From positions 124,001-188,000 of the forward strand of contig JAHJSB010000063.1 in NCBI GenBank assembly GCA_018830285.1: 64,000 nt of DNA. The letters are read 5' to 3'. The notes under the pieces were generated by a model. The model made no database searches. It was not told the origin of the DNA and saw only the letters and a program-made list of their open reading frames with translations. The stretch comes from Alphaproteobacteria bacterium (GTDB lineage Bacteria > Pseudomonadota > Alphaproteobacteria > Caulobacterales > Hyphomonadaceae). The position numbers and the translations under genes were made by a program. Shown in pieces: positions 19,210 to 31,346 of this stretch (the stretch's first letter is position 1; the number at the start of each line of letters is the position of its first letter).

Positions 19210-19336
19210 AATACTTCTTTGCATCATTTAAGGGGCTTGGCCAAATCGCTTCTTGCGTGATATAGGCCCCCTTCACGGCTTAACAGGCCTCAAAGAATTC
19301 GTCGGGGCGACGCCCCTAACCCAATGGAGAAGACCC

Positions 19337-19546
19337 ATCGTACAGATCGTCGTCCGCGATAACAATGTCGAGCAAGCCCTGCGAGCGTTGAAGAAAAAAA
19401 TGCAGCGTGAAGGTCTCTTCCGCGAAATGAAGGCCCGTCAGGCTTTCGAAAAGCCATCCGAGAAAAAAGCACGCCAGCACGCCGAAGCCATTCGCCGCGC
19501 CCGCAAGCTGGCTCGCAAGCGCGCCCAGCGCGAAGGCATCGTGTAG
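19337..19546 (+). CDS. rpsU: 30S ribosomal protein S21 (apparent ATC start)
   Basis: (I)[68 protein letters not shown]. Conserved N-terminus coincides with ATC at 19337 after SD GGAGAAG (19326-19332); the only upstream in-frame canonical start is TTG 19253. Confidence 0.9.
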   Translation: MVQIVVRDNNVEQALRALKKKMQREGLFREMKARQAFEKPSEKKARQHAEAIRRARKLARKRAQREGIV

Positions 19547-19567
19547 GCTTTACGGTCTTACGAACTG

Positions 19568-19603
19568 AAAAAGCCCCGTCAGAGTGATCTGGCGGGGCTT
19601 TTT
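19568..19603 (+). terminator. Strong rpsU terminator
   Basis: AAAAAGCCCCGTCAGA-GTGA-TCTGGCGGGGCTTTTT. Confidence 0.95.
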
Positions 19604-19701
19604 CTTTGGGGCAAACTTGGATTCGCCCACCCTGCCTTCGCAGGGGTCGGCGTGCGCGCCGCATCCTTCGAGTTCGCTCGGGCTGAGCCCCCTCTTCGGG
19701 C

Positions 19702-21090
19702 TCAGCGCTTACGTCTGAACATGCGCTTGAAAACGCCGCCAAGGTCACCGATGCCTGCGCCGTGGACGGCGCCGGCCCGGTAGACCTTGGTAGCGAGCCA
19801 GAGGATGGCCAGGGCGGTGAGCGCCATGATCAGCATCTGAGCCACAATTTCCCACAGCGGCGGATCGTGCGGCATGCGCAGGATCAAGAGGAAGGGCGTA
19901 AAGACCGGAATCCATGACGCAATGTCGATAATCGGCGAGCCGGGATCCTGGAAGGCGATAAAAATGGCGAACATGGGCAGCATCAGCAGGATCATCATCG
20001 GGCTGAGCAGGGTCTGGGCTTCCTGGATCGTGTCGCAGAGCGAGCCCAGCGCCATAAAGATCATGCCGTACATGACATAGCCGAGCAGGAAGCTGATCAG
20101 GCCCGGAATGATGATGGCCGGATTGGCGAAGGCCGCGAGGAAGGGCGACAGGAGGCTGGCGCCGCCCGGGATCTGGCTGGTCGCGAACAGGGAGGCCCCG
20201 AACGCGAACAGGCCCCAGGACAGCATCATCGTGGACGTGACCGCGAACACGGCAAGCAGCTTGCCGGCGAGCAGCTCGGTCAGCTTCACCGAGGTAAGCA
20301 GCGTGTCGAAAATCTTGTTCGAGCGTTCCTCGATCGTGCCCATCAGCAGGTATTGGATGATCGAGAAGATCATCAGCCAGAGGAAATAGGCGAGACCGCC
20401 CGCGACGAAGACCGGCGCCCGGTCGGCCATGGTGACCTCCGAGCCGGTCGTGGTCTGGTCAGCAACGGTCCGGATACGGTGGGCGGACACCTGCAGGGCA
20501 CTGGCGTCGACCCTGTCGAGGAAATCCGAGCCGAGGCCAGCCTCGGAGAGGGCCTGCTGGCGCGCAAGGCGGCGCATGGCATTGGCCGCTGTGGCACGCA
20601 GGGCGCCGACATTGACGTCGTCGCTCCAGTATTCGAGATCCTTGCCGTCAGCCGACGGAATGAAGACGGCGAAAAGCGGCTTGTCGCCGAGCGGGCCGGA
20701 GACGAGGCGGTGGCCCATCAGGTAGGGGCGCAGGTCGTCGATGGAATCGGCTGGGGCCGGTACGCGGATGAACTTGCGCGGCGGTGCGGCATTGCCGGCC
20801 TGGAGCGCTGCGTGCTGCTCGGGCGACAGGTCCATATTGGCGGCAAGGTCACGTGCCTGCTGGCTGGCGTCCTCGTCATTCAGCGCGAACTCGCCCTCGA
20901 TGGCGTCGGCATACACGGCGGCGGGCTCGACGACAGCGTAATAGCGCACGGGCGAGGACTTGGCGGCGAACAGGGCAAAGGTGCCGCCGATGATCATGAA
21001 CAGCGGCACGGCGGCGAGGCTGAGCCAGAAACCCCAAGCCCGGACATAGCCGAGATAGTCACGGCGGAAGATCAGAAAGGTATTGCGCAT
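19702..21090 (-). CDS. ABC transporter permease (NatB-like ABC-2 type)
   Basis: N-terminal TM, large extracytoplasmic domain, IEERSNKIFDTLLTSVKLTELLAGKLL motif, multiple TMs. Confidence 0.9.
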   Translation of the reverse strand: MRNTFLIFRRDYLGYVRAWGFWLSLAAVPLFMIIGGTFALFAAKSSPVRYYAVVEPAAVYADAIEGEFALNDEDASQQARDLAANMDLSPEQHAALQAGNAAPPRKFIRVPAPADSIDDLRPYLMGHRLVSGPLGDKPLFAVFIPSADGKDLEYWSDDVNVGALRATAANAMRRLARQQALSEAGLGSDFLDRVDASALQVSAHRIRTVADQTTTGSEVTMADRAPVFVAGGLAYFLWLMIFSIIQYLLMGTIEERSNKIFDTLLTSVKLTELLAGKLLAVFAVTSTMMLSWGLFAFGASLFATSQIPGGASLLSPFLAAFANPAIIIPGLISFLLGYVMYGMIFMALGSLCDTIQEAQTLLSPMMILLMLPMFAIFIAFQDPGSPIIDIASWIPVFTPFLLILRMPHDPPLWEIVAQMLIMALTALAILWLATKVYRAGAVHGAGIGDLGGVFKRMFRRKR

Positions 21091-22052
21091 CAGGCCGCCT
21101 CCCCCGCTTCGGATTCGACCAGGGCGGCGGCATCTGCCTCACCGACCAGCGACACGAAGACATCGCGCAGGCGCGCCTCCTCCGGCGCGAAGCCGACGAT
21201 CGGCGCGCCCGCCTCAATGGCCGCGCGCAGCGCATCCTGGGCGCCGGTGCCGCGCGGCAGGAGGATGCGCCAGGCATCGCCCTGGCCCGCGTCAGGCGCG
21301 CGGTGCGCCTCGAAGCCCCTGGGTTCGAGCGCGGCGGCAAGGTCGAAGCCCTCCGTCACGCCGATACGGGCCCCCCGGCCGAGCGAACCGAAAGCATCGT
21401 CCAGCGTACCGTCAAAAACCTTCCGCCCACGCGCCATCATGACGATGCGGTCGCAGAGGCGTTCGGCATGTTCCATGACATGGGTAGAGAAGAGGATTGT
21501 GGCGCCGCGCGCATGCTCGGCGCGGATCAAGTCTTCGAGGACCTGCTGGTTGACCGGGTCGAGGCCGGAGAAAGGCTCGTCGAGGATCAGGAAGTCCGGC
21601 TGGTGGGCGAGGGTCGAGAGGATCTGCACCTTCTGCGCCATACCCTTGGACAGTTTGGAAATGCGCGTGGACTTGAAGTCGCCGAGACCTGCCGTATCGA
21701 GCAGTTCGTTGGCGCGCGCGCGCGCCGCCTGGGCAGAGAGGCCCTTCAGGCGGGCAAAATGTTCGATCGAGCTGCGCGGGGTCATTTTCTTGTAGAGGCC
21801 ACGCTCTTCGGGAAGGAAGCCGACGCGCTTGAGCGTGGCGATCTCCGGTGGCTTGCCGAACAGGCTGACACTACCGGAATCCGGCTGCATCACACCGAGC
21901 GCCATGCGCAGGCTGGTCGACTTGCCCGCGCCGTTCGGCCCGAGGAATCCGATGATCGCGCCTTCAGGCACTTCGAGCGACAGGTCGCTGACGGCCGTGA
22001 AGGCGCCAAAGCGCTTGGTCACCTGCGTCATCACAAGGGGCGGCGTGCGCAT
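21090..22052 (-). CDS. ABC transporter ATP-binding protein
   Basis: Walker A GPNGAGKST, signature LSKGMAQKVQ, Walker B FLILDEPFSGLDPVN; 1-nt TGATG overlap with permease. Confidence 0.95.
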   Translation of the reverse strand: MRTPPLVMTQVTKRFGAFTAVSDLSLEVPEGAIIGFLGPNGAGKSTSLRMALGVMQPDSGSVSLFGKPPEIATLKRVGFLPEERGLYKKMTPRSSIEHFARLKGLSAQAARARANELLDTAGLGDFKSTRISKLSKGMAQKVQILSTLAHQPDFLILDEPFSGLDPVNQQVLEDLIRAEHARGATILFSTHVMEHAERLCDRIVMMARGRKVFDGTLDDAFGSLGRGARIGVTEGFDLAAALEPRGFEAHRAPDAGQGDAWRILLPRGTGAQDALRAAIEAGAPIVGFAPEEARLRDVFVSLVGEADAAALVESEAGEAA

Positions 22053-22165
22053 GAAAGCCTCCTCGGCGTCAGGGAACGCCTCGATCGTAGCGATTCCCGA
22101 TAAGAAGCGGTCTGTTTGGCCCGGAACGCCTTGCCAAGCCCTTAAAGCGGACGCAGCATGATATC

Positions 22166-22453
22166 ATGAAAACGGATACTGCCCCTGCTATGCGAGGCTG
22201 CCTCCACCTGACCCGGAAGGATATTGTGAGCGAGCGACGGCATGTGCTGCTCGAACGCAACCGCCTGCTGGCCCGTATCGAGGCGGCGCTGGCACGGATG
22301 GAGGAAGGCCGTTTCGGCTATTGCACGCAATGCAGCGGGAAAATCCCGATGGACTGCCTCGAAACCGACCCCGCGATGGCGCGGTGTCCGGAATGTCGAG
22401 AAACCGGCCAGGCCGCCGGGTGCGCTAGAGCGCGGCTCCGAAGAGCCAGATGA
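22166..22453 (+). CDS. TraR/DksA-type C4 zinc-finger protein
   Basis: ALARMEEGRFGYCTQCSGKIP...DPAMARCPEC. Confidence 0.85.
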   Translation: MKTDTAPAMRGCLHLTRKDIVSERRHVLLERNRLLARIEAALARMEEGRFGYCTQCSGKIPMDCLETDPAMARCPECRETGQAAGCARARLRRAR

Positions 22454-22727
22454 ACGCCTGCACAATGAGTGCGAGGATGACCAGCAGGACCATCGTGGCC
22501 ATCCAGCGGCCACCCATGTTGAGGAAGAGGCCGGCTGCAAAGCCGAGCACCGTCATCAGGCCGAGCGAGATCATCCAGTTCATGCCGATGGCAATTGCGA
22601 GCACCGCATAGCCGATGGAGAGGACGGTCAACAGGCCGCCCCATGTGCTGCCAGTGATGAAGCCGCGCCAAGTGTCTTCCTGCGCCTTGATGTCCATTTC
22701 GCCGTGATGGTATTCGCTGGTCGCCAT
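22425..22727 (-). CDS. aa3-type cytochrome c oxidase subunit IV-like protein
   Basis: HHGEMDIKAQEDTWRGFITGSTWGG N-terminus typical of this alphaproteobacterial family, followed by TM segments. Confidence 0.85.
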   Translation of the reverse strand: MATSEYHHGEMDIKAQEDTWRGFITGSTWGGLLTVLSIGYAVLAIAIGMNWMISLGLMTVLGFAAGLFLNMGGRWMATMVLLVILALIVQAFIWLFGAAL

Positions 22728-22808
22728 GAGGCCTCTCCGTGACTCGTATCTGCAAGCCGTATTATCGAAGGCACCGCAAGGGTCAAGCGCGGCAAAGCGC
22801 GCGCCTGT

Positions 22809-23258
22809 TCAGTTGACGTCGCGCTTTGGCCTGGCCCGTTTCGGTGGCTTGGGCGTGAAAGCGCGCGGCAGCGGGGCAGCGGGCACGCCCTCTTCGGCCA
22901 AAGCCGCTGATTCCTCTGGAGTTGTCGCCCCCCATATCGGGCGATCTTCGGTCTCGCCATAATACATGGCGCGCGCTTCGTCGGCGAAATCATCGCCGAC
23001 ATAGTCGAAATTCTTCGCGACATGGTCGCGGGCCTTGTCGGCGAATTCCGCGACCAGCCGCTCGGCATCGGACCGGGCGGTCGCCTTTTTCGGCGACTTC
23101 ACCGAGGGGGCCATGATCTGCTTGGCGACACGTCCGCCGCCGCAGTCCGGGCAGGTCACCAACCGCTTCTCAGACTGGGCGTCGAACGCTGCAGACGAGG
23201 CAAACCAGGCCTCGAAATCGTGTTCGCATTCACCACAGACGAGCGCGTACCGGATCAT
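22809..23258 (-). CDS. DUF1178 family protein
   Basis: MIRYALVCGECEHDFEAWFASSAAFDAQ...LVTCPDCGG..VAKQIMAP. Confidence 0.92.
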   Translation of the reverse strand: MIRYALVCGECEHDFEAWFASSAAFDAQSEKRLVTCPDCGGGRVAKQIMAPSVKSPKKATARSDAERLVAEFADKARDHVAKNFDYVGDDFADEARAMYYGETEDRPIWGATTPEESAALAEEGVPAAPLPRAFTPKPPKRARPKRDVN

Positions 23259-23264
23259 GTGGTC

Positions 23265-23522
23265 TCAGGCCGCCAGCAGGGCGTCGAGCTTGCCTGCGCG
23301 CTCCAGGGCCATCATCTCGTCGCAACCGCCGATATGCGTGTCGCCGATGAAAATCTGGGGGAACGTGCGTCCGCCGCCTGAACGTTCGATCATTTCGGCC
23401 TTCTTGGCGGCATCCATGCCGGCGTCGATTTCGGTCAGGTCGACCTTCTTGCCCTTCAGGAGGGTGAGGGCGCGTGTGCAGTACGGGCAGAACGCGCGGG
23501 TGTAGATGGTGACCTTGGGCAT
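23265..23522 (-). CDS. grxC: Glutaredoxin 3
   Basis: YTRAFCPYCTRALTLL, TFPQIFIGDTHIGGCDEMMALERAGKLDALL. Confidence 0.95.
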   Translation of the reverse strand: MPKVTIYTRAFCPYCTRALTLLKGKKVDLTEIDAGMDAAKKAEMIERSGGGRTFPQIFIGDTHIGGCDEMMALERAGKLDALLAA

Positions 23523-23557
23523 AGAGGCAGGCTCCTTAAAGCGATGAGTTCTGTTGC

Positions 23558-24328
23558 TTATATGGTAACATCCATTTCCCGGACAACGCGCGCTAACACA
23601 AGTACATCCACATTCGCTGCAACTGCCTGTTTCAGCGCACGCGTGCAGGCAGACAGTGTCGCGCCAGTCGTTAACACATCGTCGACAAGCAGCACCCGGC
23701 GGCCCGAAATCCGCGTGGCGGCGGGCTTTGATATGGTAAACGCGCCGGCGACATTGCGCCGCCGGGCGCGGGCCGAGAGGCCAGCCTGGCTAGGTGTACG
23801 CCACGTACGCTTTATCGCATCCACCAGCATGGGTGTGCCAGACTGGCCCGAAATCGCCCCGGCAAGCCAGGCCGACTGGTTGAGCCCCCTGCGAACAAGC
23901 CGGGCATAGCGGAGCGGAACCGGCACGATGAAATCGGCCTCATCGACGCGCGAGCGCCCCGATTGCAGCGTCCAGCCCGCCAGTATTTCGAGCCCGTCGC
24001 GGCGTCCGGAACGCTTGAGGTCGAGCACGGGGCGCCGGGAGGCGGCATCATAGACCATGGCCGCGCGGGCGCGCGTCCAACGCGGCGGGCGGGCGATGCA
24101 GGGCGAACAGGTGGCGCCGGGGCCAAGGTCGAAGCCGAGCGGTCTGCCGCAGGTGTCGCAAACGGGACCCGTGAGGAAGTGGATCTGGCCGAATTCCTCC
24201 GGCGCGAGCGGGCCTTTGCCGACGCCGCGCTGGCCGGAAACCAGTGATCGCGGGGGCCAGAGAAAGTCTGCAACCGCCCGCAGAAAGCCCTTTGCGCGGG
24301 CCGGACGCCGGTCCATATCGCCTTGCAT
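23558..24328 (-). CDS. ComF family phosphoribosyltransferase-like protein
   Basis: Zinc ribbon CDTCGRPLG...CSPC; VLLVDDVLTTGATLSACTRAL PRPP-binding motif. Confidence 0.92.
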   Translation of the reverse strand: MQGDMDRRPARAKGFLRAVADFLWPPRSLVSGQRGVGKGPLAPEEFGQIHFLTGPVCDTCGRPLGFDLGPGATCSPCIARPPRWTRARAAMVYDAASRRPVLDLKRSGRRDGLEILAGWTLQSGRSRVDEADFIVPVPLRYARLVRRGLNQSAWLAGAISGQSGTPMLVDAIKRTWRTPSQAGLSARARRRNVAGAFTISKPAATRISGRRVLLVDDVLTTGATLSACTRALKQAVAANVDVLVLARVVREMDVTI

Positions 24329-25241
24329 GAGCCCTCCTGCCCCTCCCAAAGCCCCGCCGCGCCTGTTCGACCGCGACCTGCTGGTGCGCCGCCGTGACAC
24401 CGCAGCGCCGCGCTTCGCGGATTATTCCTTCCTGAAGGCGCGCGTGTCGAGAGACCTGGTCGACCGGCTGGACGACACATCGCACACCTTCCGGGCGGGA
24501 CTGGAACTGGGCGGGCATGACGGGGGGGTGGCCAGCCTGTTGCAAGGGGGTGGCAAGGTGGCGGTGATGCGGACGACCGACCCGTCGCCGGGCATGGTGG
24601 CGCAGGCGCGAGCGCGCGGCCTGGACGCCGAGGTCGCCGACGAGGAGGCCCTGCCCTATGACCCCGCCAGTTTCGACCTGGTCATATCGGCGCTGTCACT
24701 TCACTGGGTCAACGACCTGCCGGGCGCACTGGTGCAGGTGCGCCGTGTGCTGGAGCCGGATGGCCTGTTCCTGGGGGCGCTGTTTGGCGCCGGGACGCTG
24801 GCGGAGCTGCGGACATGCCTGACCGAGGCCGAGAGCGAGCTTGTGGACGGACTGGCGCCGCGCCTGTCACCGCTGCCGGCCCTGTCGGACATGGCTGCGC
24901 TGATGCAACGGGCGGGCTTTGCCCTGCCTGTTGTCGACCGGGACAGTGTGACAGTGCGCTATGACAGCGTGTTCGGCCTGCTGGCAGACCTCAAGGGCAT
25001 GGGCGAGCGGGCCGCGTTTACACGGGGCATGGGCCAACCCCTGCCCCGGCGCGTGCTGATGCGGATGGCCGAATTGTATGCCGAGCGGTTCAGCGATCCG
25101 GACGGGCGCATACGGGCGACGTTCGAAATCGTCTTCCTGTCAGGCTGGGCGCCAGCGCCAAGCCAGCCTAAACCGCTGAAACCGGGCAGCGCGAAGATCA
25201 GCCTCGCGGACGCGGTCCGACGGCAGAGCGGGCAAAACTAA
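24327..25241 (+). CDS. SAM-dependent methyltransferase (BioC/NDUFAF5-like)
   Basis: LFDRDLLVRRRDTAAPRFADYSFLK; LPYDPASFDLVISALSLHWVNDLPGAL. Confidence 0.9.
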   Translation: MSPPAPPKAPPRLFDRDLLVRRRDTAAPRFADYSFLKARVSRDLVDRLDDTSHTFRAGLELGGHDGGVASLLQGGGKVAVMRTTDPSPGMVAQARARGLDAEVADEEALPYDPASFDLVISALSLHWVNDLPGALVQVRRVLEPDGLFLGALFGAGTLAELRTCLTEAESELVDGLAPRLSPLPALSDMAALMQRAGFALPVVDRDSVTVRYDSVFGLLADLKGMGERAAFTRGMGQPLPRRVLMRMAELYAERFSDPDGRIRATFEIVFLSGWAPAPSQPKPLKPGSAKISLADAVRRQSGQN

Positions 25242-25257
25242 ATGGTGGCTGGCCGGA

Positions 25258-25443
25258 TCAGGAGCCTTTGGCCGTTTCCAGAGCCGCCGACGAATCCTCG
25301 AAAGAACCCGACGTAGCGGCACCGACAGCCCCAATGCCCCCAATGATGGCCAGAGCCATCACACCGAGAATCAATCCGTATTCGAGCGCCGTGGCCCCGC
25401 GCTGATCAGCAGCGAAACGAACAAGCAGAGTCTTCAGTCCCAT
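25258..25443 (-). CDS. Flp/Fap-type IVb pilin
   Basis: MGLKTLLVRFAADQRGATALEYGLILGVMALAIIGGIGAVG; class IVb pilin with G|ATALEYG. Confidence 0.92.
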   Translation of the reverse strand: MGLKTLLVRFAADQRGATALEYGLILGVMALAIIGGIGAVGAATSGSFEDSSAALETAKGS

Positions 25444-25459
25444 CCCAGACCCTCCCAGG

Positions 25460-25861
25460 TCACATTCCCGAAAGCGCATCGAACAGAGGAACATCTGCCG
25501 CTGGCGCCGGATAGTCGTGCAGGGCAGATGGCGCGACCCATTTGAAGGATTGCCCCTCCCTCGGATTCACGTCGCCTGTCCAAACAAGACACCTGAACAA
25601 TGGCATAAGTAGGTGAAAATTCGGATAATCGTGACTGGCAAATGTGAGCGGTTCGAGATGGGACTCTTCAACCATGATCGACAGTTCCTCATGCAGTTCG
25701 CGCACGAGTGCCCGTTCCGGCGTTTCGCCGGTTTCGACCTTGCCGCCGGGAAATTCCCAGAGGCCCGCCATGGATTTGCCTTCCGGGCGCTGGGCGAGCA
25801 GGATTTCGCCCTTGTCATTGTAGAGCGCTGCGGCAACGACCAGCACGAGCGGGCGCGTCAT
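25460..25861 (-). CDS. mutT: (Deoxy)nucleoside triphosphate pyrophosphohydrolase, MutT/Nudix
   Basis: LAQRPEGKSMAGLWEFPGGKVETGETPERALVRELHEEL Nudix box. Confidence 0.92.
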   Translation of the reverse strand: MTRPLVLVVAAALYNDKGEILLAQRPEGKSMAGLWEFPGGKVETGETPERALVRELHEELSIMVEESHLEPLTFASHDYPNFHLLMPLFRCLVWTGDVNPREGQSFKWVAPSALHDYPAPAADVPLFDALSGM

Positions 25862-27108
25862 GTCCGGTAGGCACCATTGATGTCGACATAGCCGTGCGTG
25901 AGGTCGCAGGTCCAGACAGTGGCCGAGAACGCGTCAACGCCGAGGTCGACGCGAATGGTGAATTCCGGCCGGGCAAAGACAGCACTCGCCGCCGCTTCGT
26001 CATAGTCAGGCGCACGGGCTCCGCCCTTTGCGACCTGGACATCATCGAACCAGATTGCGAGCTTTTCCATGACGATCGGTTCGAGCGACTTGCCCACCGC
26101 CATCACGACTCGCCCCCAATTGGCATCGCCTGCCGCCATCGCCGTCTTGATCAGCGGGGAATTGGCAATCTCGCAGGCCACGATCTTGGCAGACAGTGGC
26201 GATTGGGCGCCTTCGACACGGACCGTAACGAACTTGCTGGCCCCTTCGCCGTCCTTGACGACCTGCAGGGCGAGGTCGAGGCAGGTGGCGTGAAGCGCGG
26301 CTGCGAAGGCCGGGAAGCGTTCATCCTCACGCGTTTCGATGACGGGCTCGCCCGTGGCGCCCGTAGCGAAGACCATCAGCGTGTCGGATGTCGACGTATC
26401 GCCATCCACCGTAATTGAATTGAAGGTTTCGTCGGCTATGTCTTCGAGCAGGTCCTGCAACAGGTCTGCATCGATTGCGGCATCGGTGAAGACATAGGAC
26501 AGCATGGTCGCCATGTTCGGCGCGATCATGCCGGAGCCCTTGGCAATGCCGGCAAAGGCTGTTGGCACGCCGGCGAGATCGACCGTGCGGCCGGACGCCT
26601 TGGGATAGGTGTCGGTGGTCATGAAGGCACGAGCGCAGGCCTGCCAGTCGGGTGTCGCCAGACGGCTTGCCAGATCAGGCACGAAGGACCCGACATAGTT
26701 CGGGTCTGCCAGCGGCTCACCGATCACGCCGGTTGCGGCAATGAAACACGCATTTCGGTCAATGCCGAGGGTGCCGGTCAGCGCCTTCAGGGTCGCCTCG
26801 TTCTTCTCCACGCCCTTTGGCCCGGTGAACGCATTGGAGTTGCCGGAATTGGCGATCAGGGCCCGGGCAGCGCCGCCACCTTCGCCCAGCGCCTCGCGGC
26901 ACCAGAGCACATCGGCCGACGCGGTGTGCGACACGGTATAGACGCCAGCGCAGGTGGTGCCTGCGTCAAACGCGAACAGGAACACATCATCGCGGGTGAT
27001 GCCGCGCCGGGCATAGAAACCGCGCGAGCCGGTGGCGGCGCGCACGCCCTTGACCACTGGCAGGACCGGAAAGCTTGCGGGGGCAAACGGGGACGGCTTC
27101 ATGTTCAC
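25858..27108 (-). CDS. argJ: Bifunctional glutamate N-acetyltransferase/amino-acid acetyltransferase
   Basis: ALIANSGNSNAFTG, MIAPNMATMLSYVFTDA autocleavage-site Thr region, NSITVDGDTSTSDT. Confidence 0.96.
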   Translation of the reverse strand: MNMKPSPFAPASFPVLPVVKGVRAATGSRGFYARRGITRDDVFLFAFDAGTTCAGVYTVSHTASADVLWCREALGEGGGAARALIANSGNSNAFTGPKGVEKNEATLKALTGTLGIDRNACFIAATGVIGEPLADPNYVGSFVPDLASRLATPDWQACARAFMTTDTYPKASGRTVDLAGVPTAFAGIAKGSGMIAPNMATMLSYVFTDAAIDADLLQDLLEDIADETFNSITVDGDTSTSDTLMVFATGATGEPVIETREDERFPAFAAALHATCLDLALQVVKDGEGASKFVTVRVEGAQSPLSAKIVACEIANSPLIKTAMAAGDANWGRVVMAVGKSLEPIVMEKLAIWFDDVQVAKGGARAPDYDEAAASAVFARPEFTIRVDLGVDAFSATVWTCDLTHGYVDINGAYRT

Positions 27109-28055
27109 AATTCATTTCCTTCAGGGGAATCGGAGGCAGTGCCTTCGGGCGGGGCGGCATCCTCACCCAGCGAAAGCGGCGTGGCGGGCGGACTGGCCGT
27201 GCCCGGGCCGCCTTCCTGGATGACAGCCTGTGTGCGCAATTCGCGCAGGATCTTGCTGATCTGGTTCAATGTCAGGAAGGTGACGATTTCAGGCCGCATC
27301 TCGTCGCGCGTCTTGGGCGCACGGGTGCGGCGGTCTTTGACCTTGAGAATGTGCCAGCCATCGGCGCTGAGGAAGGGTTTGGATATACCGCCTTCCGGCG
27401 TGTCGGCAATCATCGCCGGGAACGGGTCCATCTGGTCGTTGGGCGAGACATAGCCGAGGCTGCCATTTTCCATGCGCGTGGCGGAATCCTTCGAATGTGC
27501 GCGTGCCATGCTCTCGAAGCTCGCGCCGTCCTGGATCTCGTCATAGACCGCCCGGGCTTCTTCTTCCGAGGCGAAAAGGATGTGCGCGATCGAGACTTCG
27601 TCGTTCGACTGCTGCAGGCTGACCTGTTCGGCATACATCCTGTCGATCCGGGCGTCGGTGACCTCACGGGCGACCAGGTCCTCGACGAGGAGATTGCCGA
27701 GAATGCGTTCGCGCGCCACGTGGAGGCGACGTTTGGCGGCTGAATCCTGGTCGATTCCGCGCCGAACCGCCTCCTGCGCCATCAGTTTCTGGTCGACCAG
27801 CTGGTCGAGCACGGTCTTGTATTCCTGGCTCTTTTGGTCAAGCGCCTGGCCGGCAGGGATCAGGCCCCGCGCGACGGCCTCGAGCTCCACGTCGCTGACA
27901 TAGATTTTCTCGCCATTGACGGACGCCGCAGCGGCGCCATCGACCTGGACCGGCACCTCGGCTTCGTCGCCATTGCCGCAGGCGCACAGCACAAGTAGCG
28001 CCGCGCCGCAGGCCAGACGCGCGAGGGCGACCGTATTTGCCTTGAAAAACAGCAC
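27105..28055 (-). CDS. Parvulin-type peptidyl-prolyl isomerase lipoprotein
   Basis: Lipobox [49 protein letters not shown] start with GGGAG SD (ORF open to 28094). Confidence 0.9.
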   Translation of the reverse strand: MLFFKANTVALARLACGAALLVLCACGNGDEAEVPVQVDGAAAASVNGEKIYVSDVELEAVARGLIPAGQALDQKSQEYKTVLDQLVDQKLMAQEAVRRGIDQDSAAKRRLHVARERILGNLLVEDLVAREVTDARIDRMYAEQVSLQQSNDEVSIAHILFASEEEARAVYDEIQDGASFESMARAHSKDSATRMENGSLGYVSPNDQMDPFPAMIADTPEGGISKPFLSADGWHILKVKDRRTRAPKTRDEMRPEIVTFLTLNQISKILRELRTQAVIQEGGPGTASPPATPLSLGEDAAPPEGTASDSPEGNEL

Positions 28056-28124
28056 CGTTATCTCCCGTGATCGCTGAGGGCGTCGCATTGACACCCCTTG
28101 GCCGCGTTCTTAAGTCTGACCCTC

Positions 28125-28152
28125 ACACTGGTCGAGACCTTCTGACCAGTGT
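28125..28152. promoter_or_regulatory. Perfect 9-bp inverted repeat in the secA leader
   Basis: ACACTGGTC-gagaccttct-GACCAGTGT. Confidence 0.55.
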
Positions 28153-28243
28153 AAGCGCTGCGGAAGACCCCGCAAATGTCCTGCCATACGTCGCTGACAG
28201 GATTAAGTGTTTTGTTCGCCCAGATCGATTGGTGCCGCCTGAT

Positions 28244-30976
<2,733 letters not shown>

Positions 30977-31053
30977 TGCCACCGCTCAACTGATTGCGGA
31001 ACAAGGCCGGCCCCGCCGCGTAGGGTTAATTCCACACGCTTAAGGGGCTGAAG

Positions 31054-31284
31054 ATGCGAAAAAATATTATCACGTCCGTCCTGGCATTCGTCAGCATCGT
31101 TTTCCTCGTGGCGCTTGGCATTTTCTATATCCAGGAAGGCTCATTCAAGGGCGCCGGTGCGCGGATGGATTCGGTCCTGACAGACCTGCCCGAAAATGCC
31201 GCCCGGGCCGCCGATGAAACGGCCGAAACAGCCAATGACGTGATCGAAGACATTGCCGACGGGCCGGACGACAAACCGGGCTGA
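31054..31284 (+). CDS. Small single-TM hypothetical protein
   Basis: MRKNIITSVLAFVSIVFLVALGIFYIQEG; followed by bidirectional terminator. Confidence 0.65.
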   Translation: MRKNIITSVLAFVSIVFLVALGIFYIQEGSFKGAGARMDSVLTDLPENAARAADETAETANDVIEDIADGPDDKPG

Positions 31285-31306
31285 ACCCGCATAATTCGGT
31301 CCTGCT

Positions 31307-31342
31307 GAAAGGCCCGGCTTCCTCGCGGAGGTCGGGCCTTTC
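31307..31342. terminator. Bidirectional terminator between convergent genes
   Basis: GAAAGGCCCG-gcttcctcgcggaggt-CGGGCCTTTC. Confidence 0.8.
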
Positions 31343-31346
31343 ACGA

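Noticed and set aside
28067-28243. 59-aa N-terminal extension of SecA
   Set aside because: Conserved SecA begins near [10 protein letters not shown]; the extension covers a likely promoter and hairpin region.
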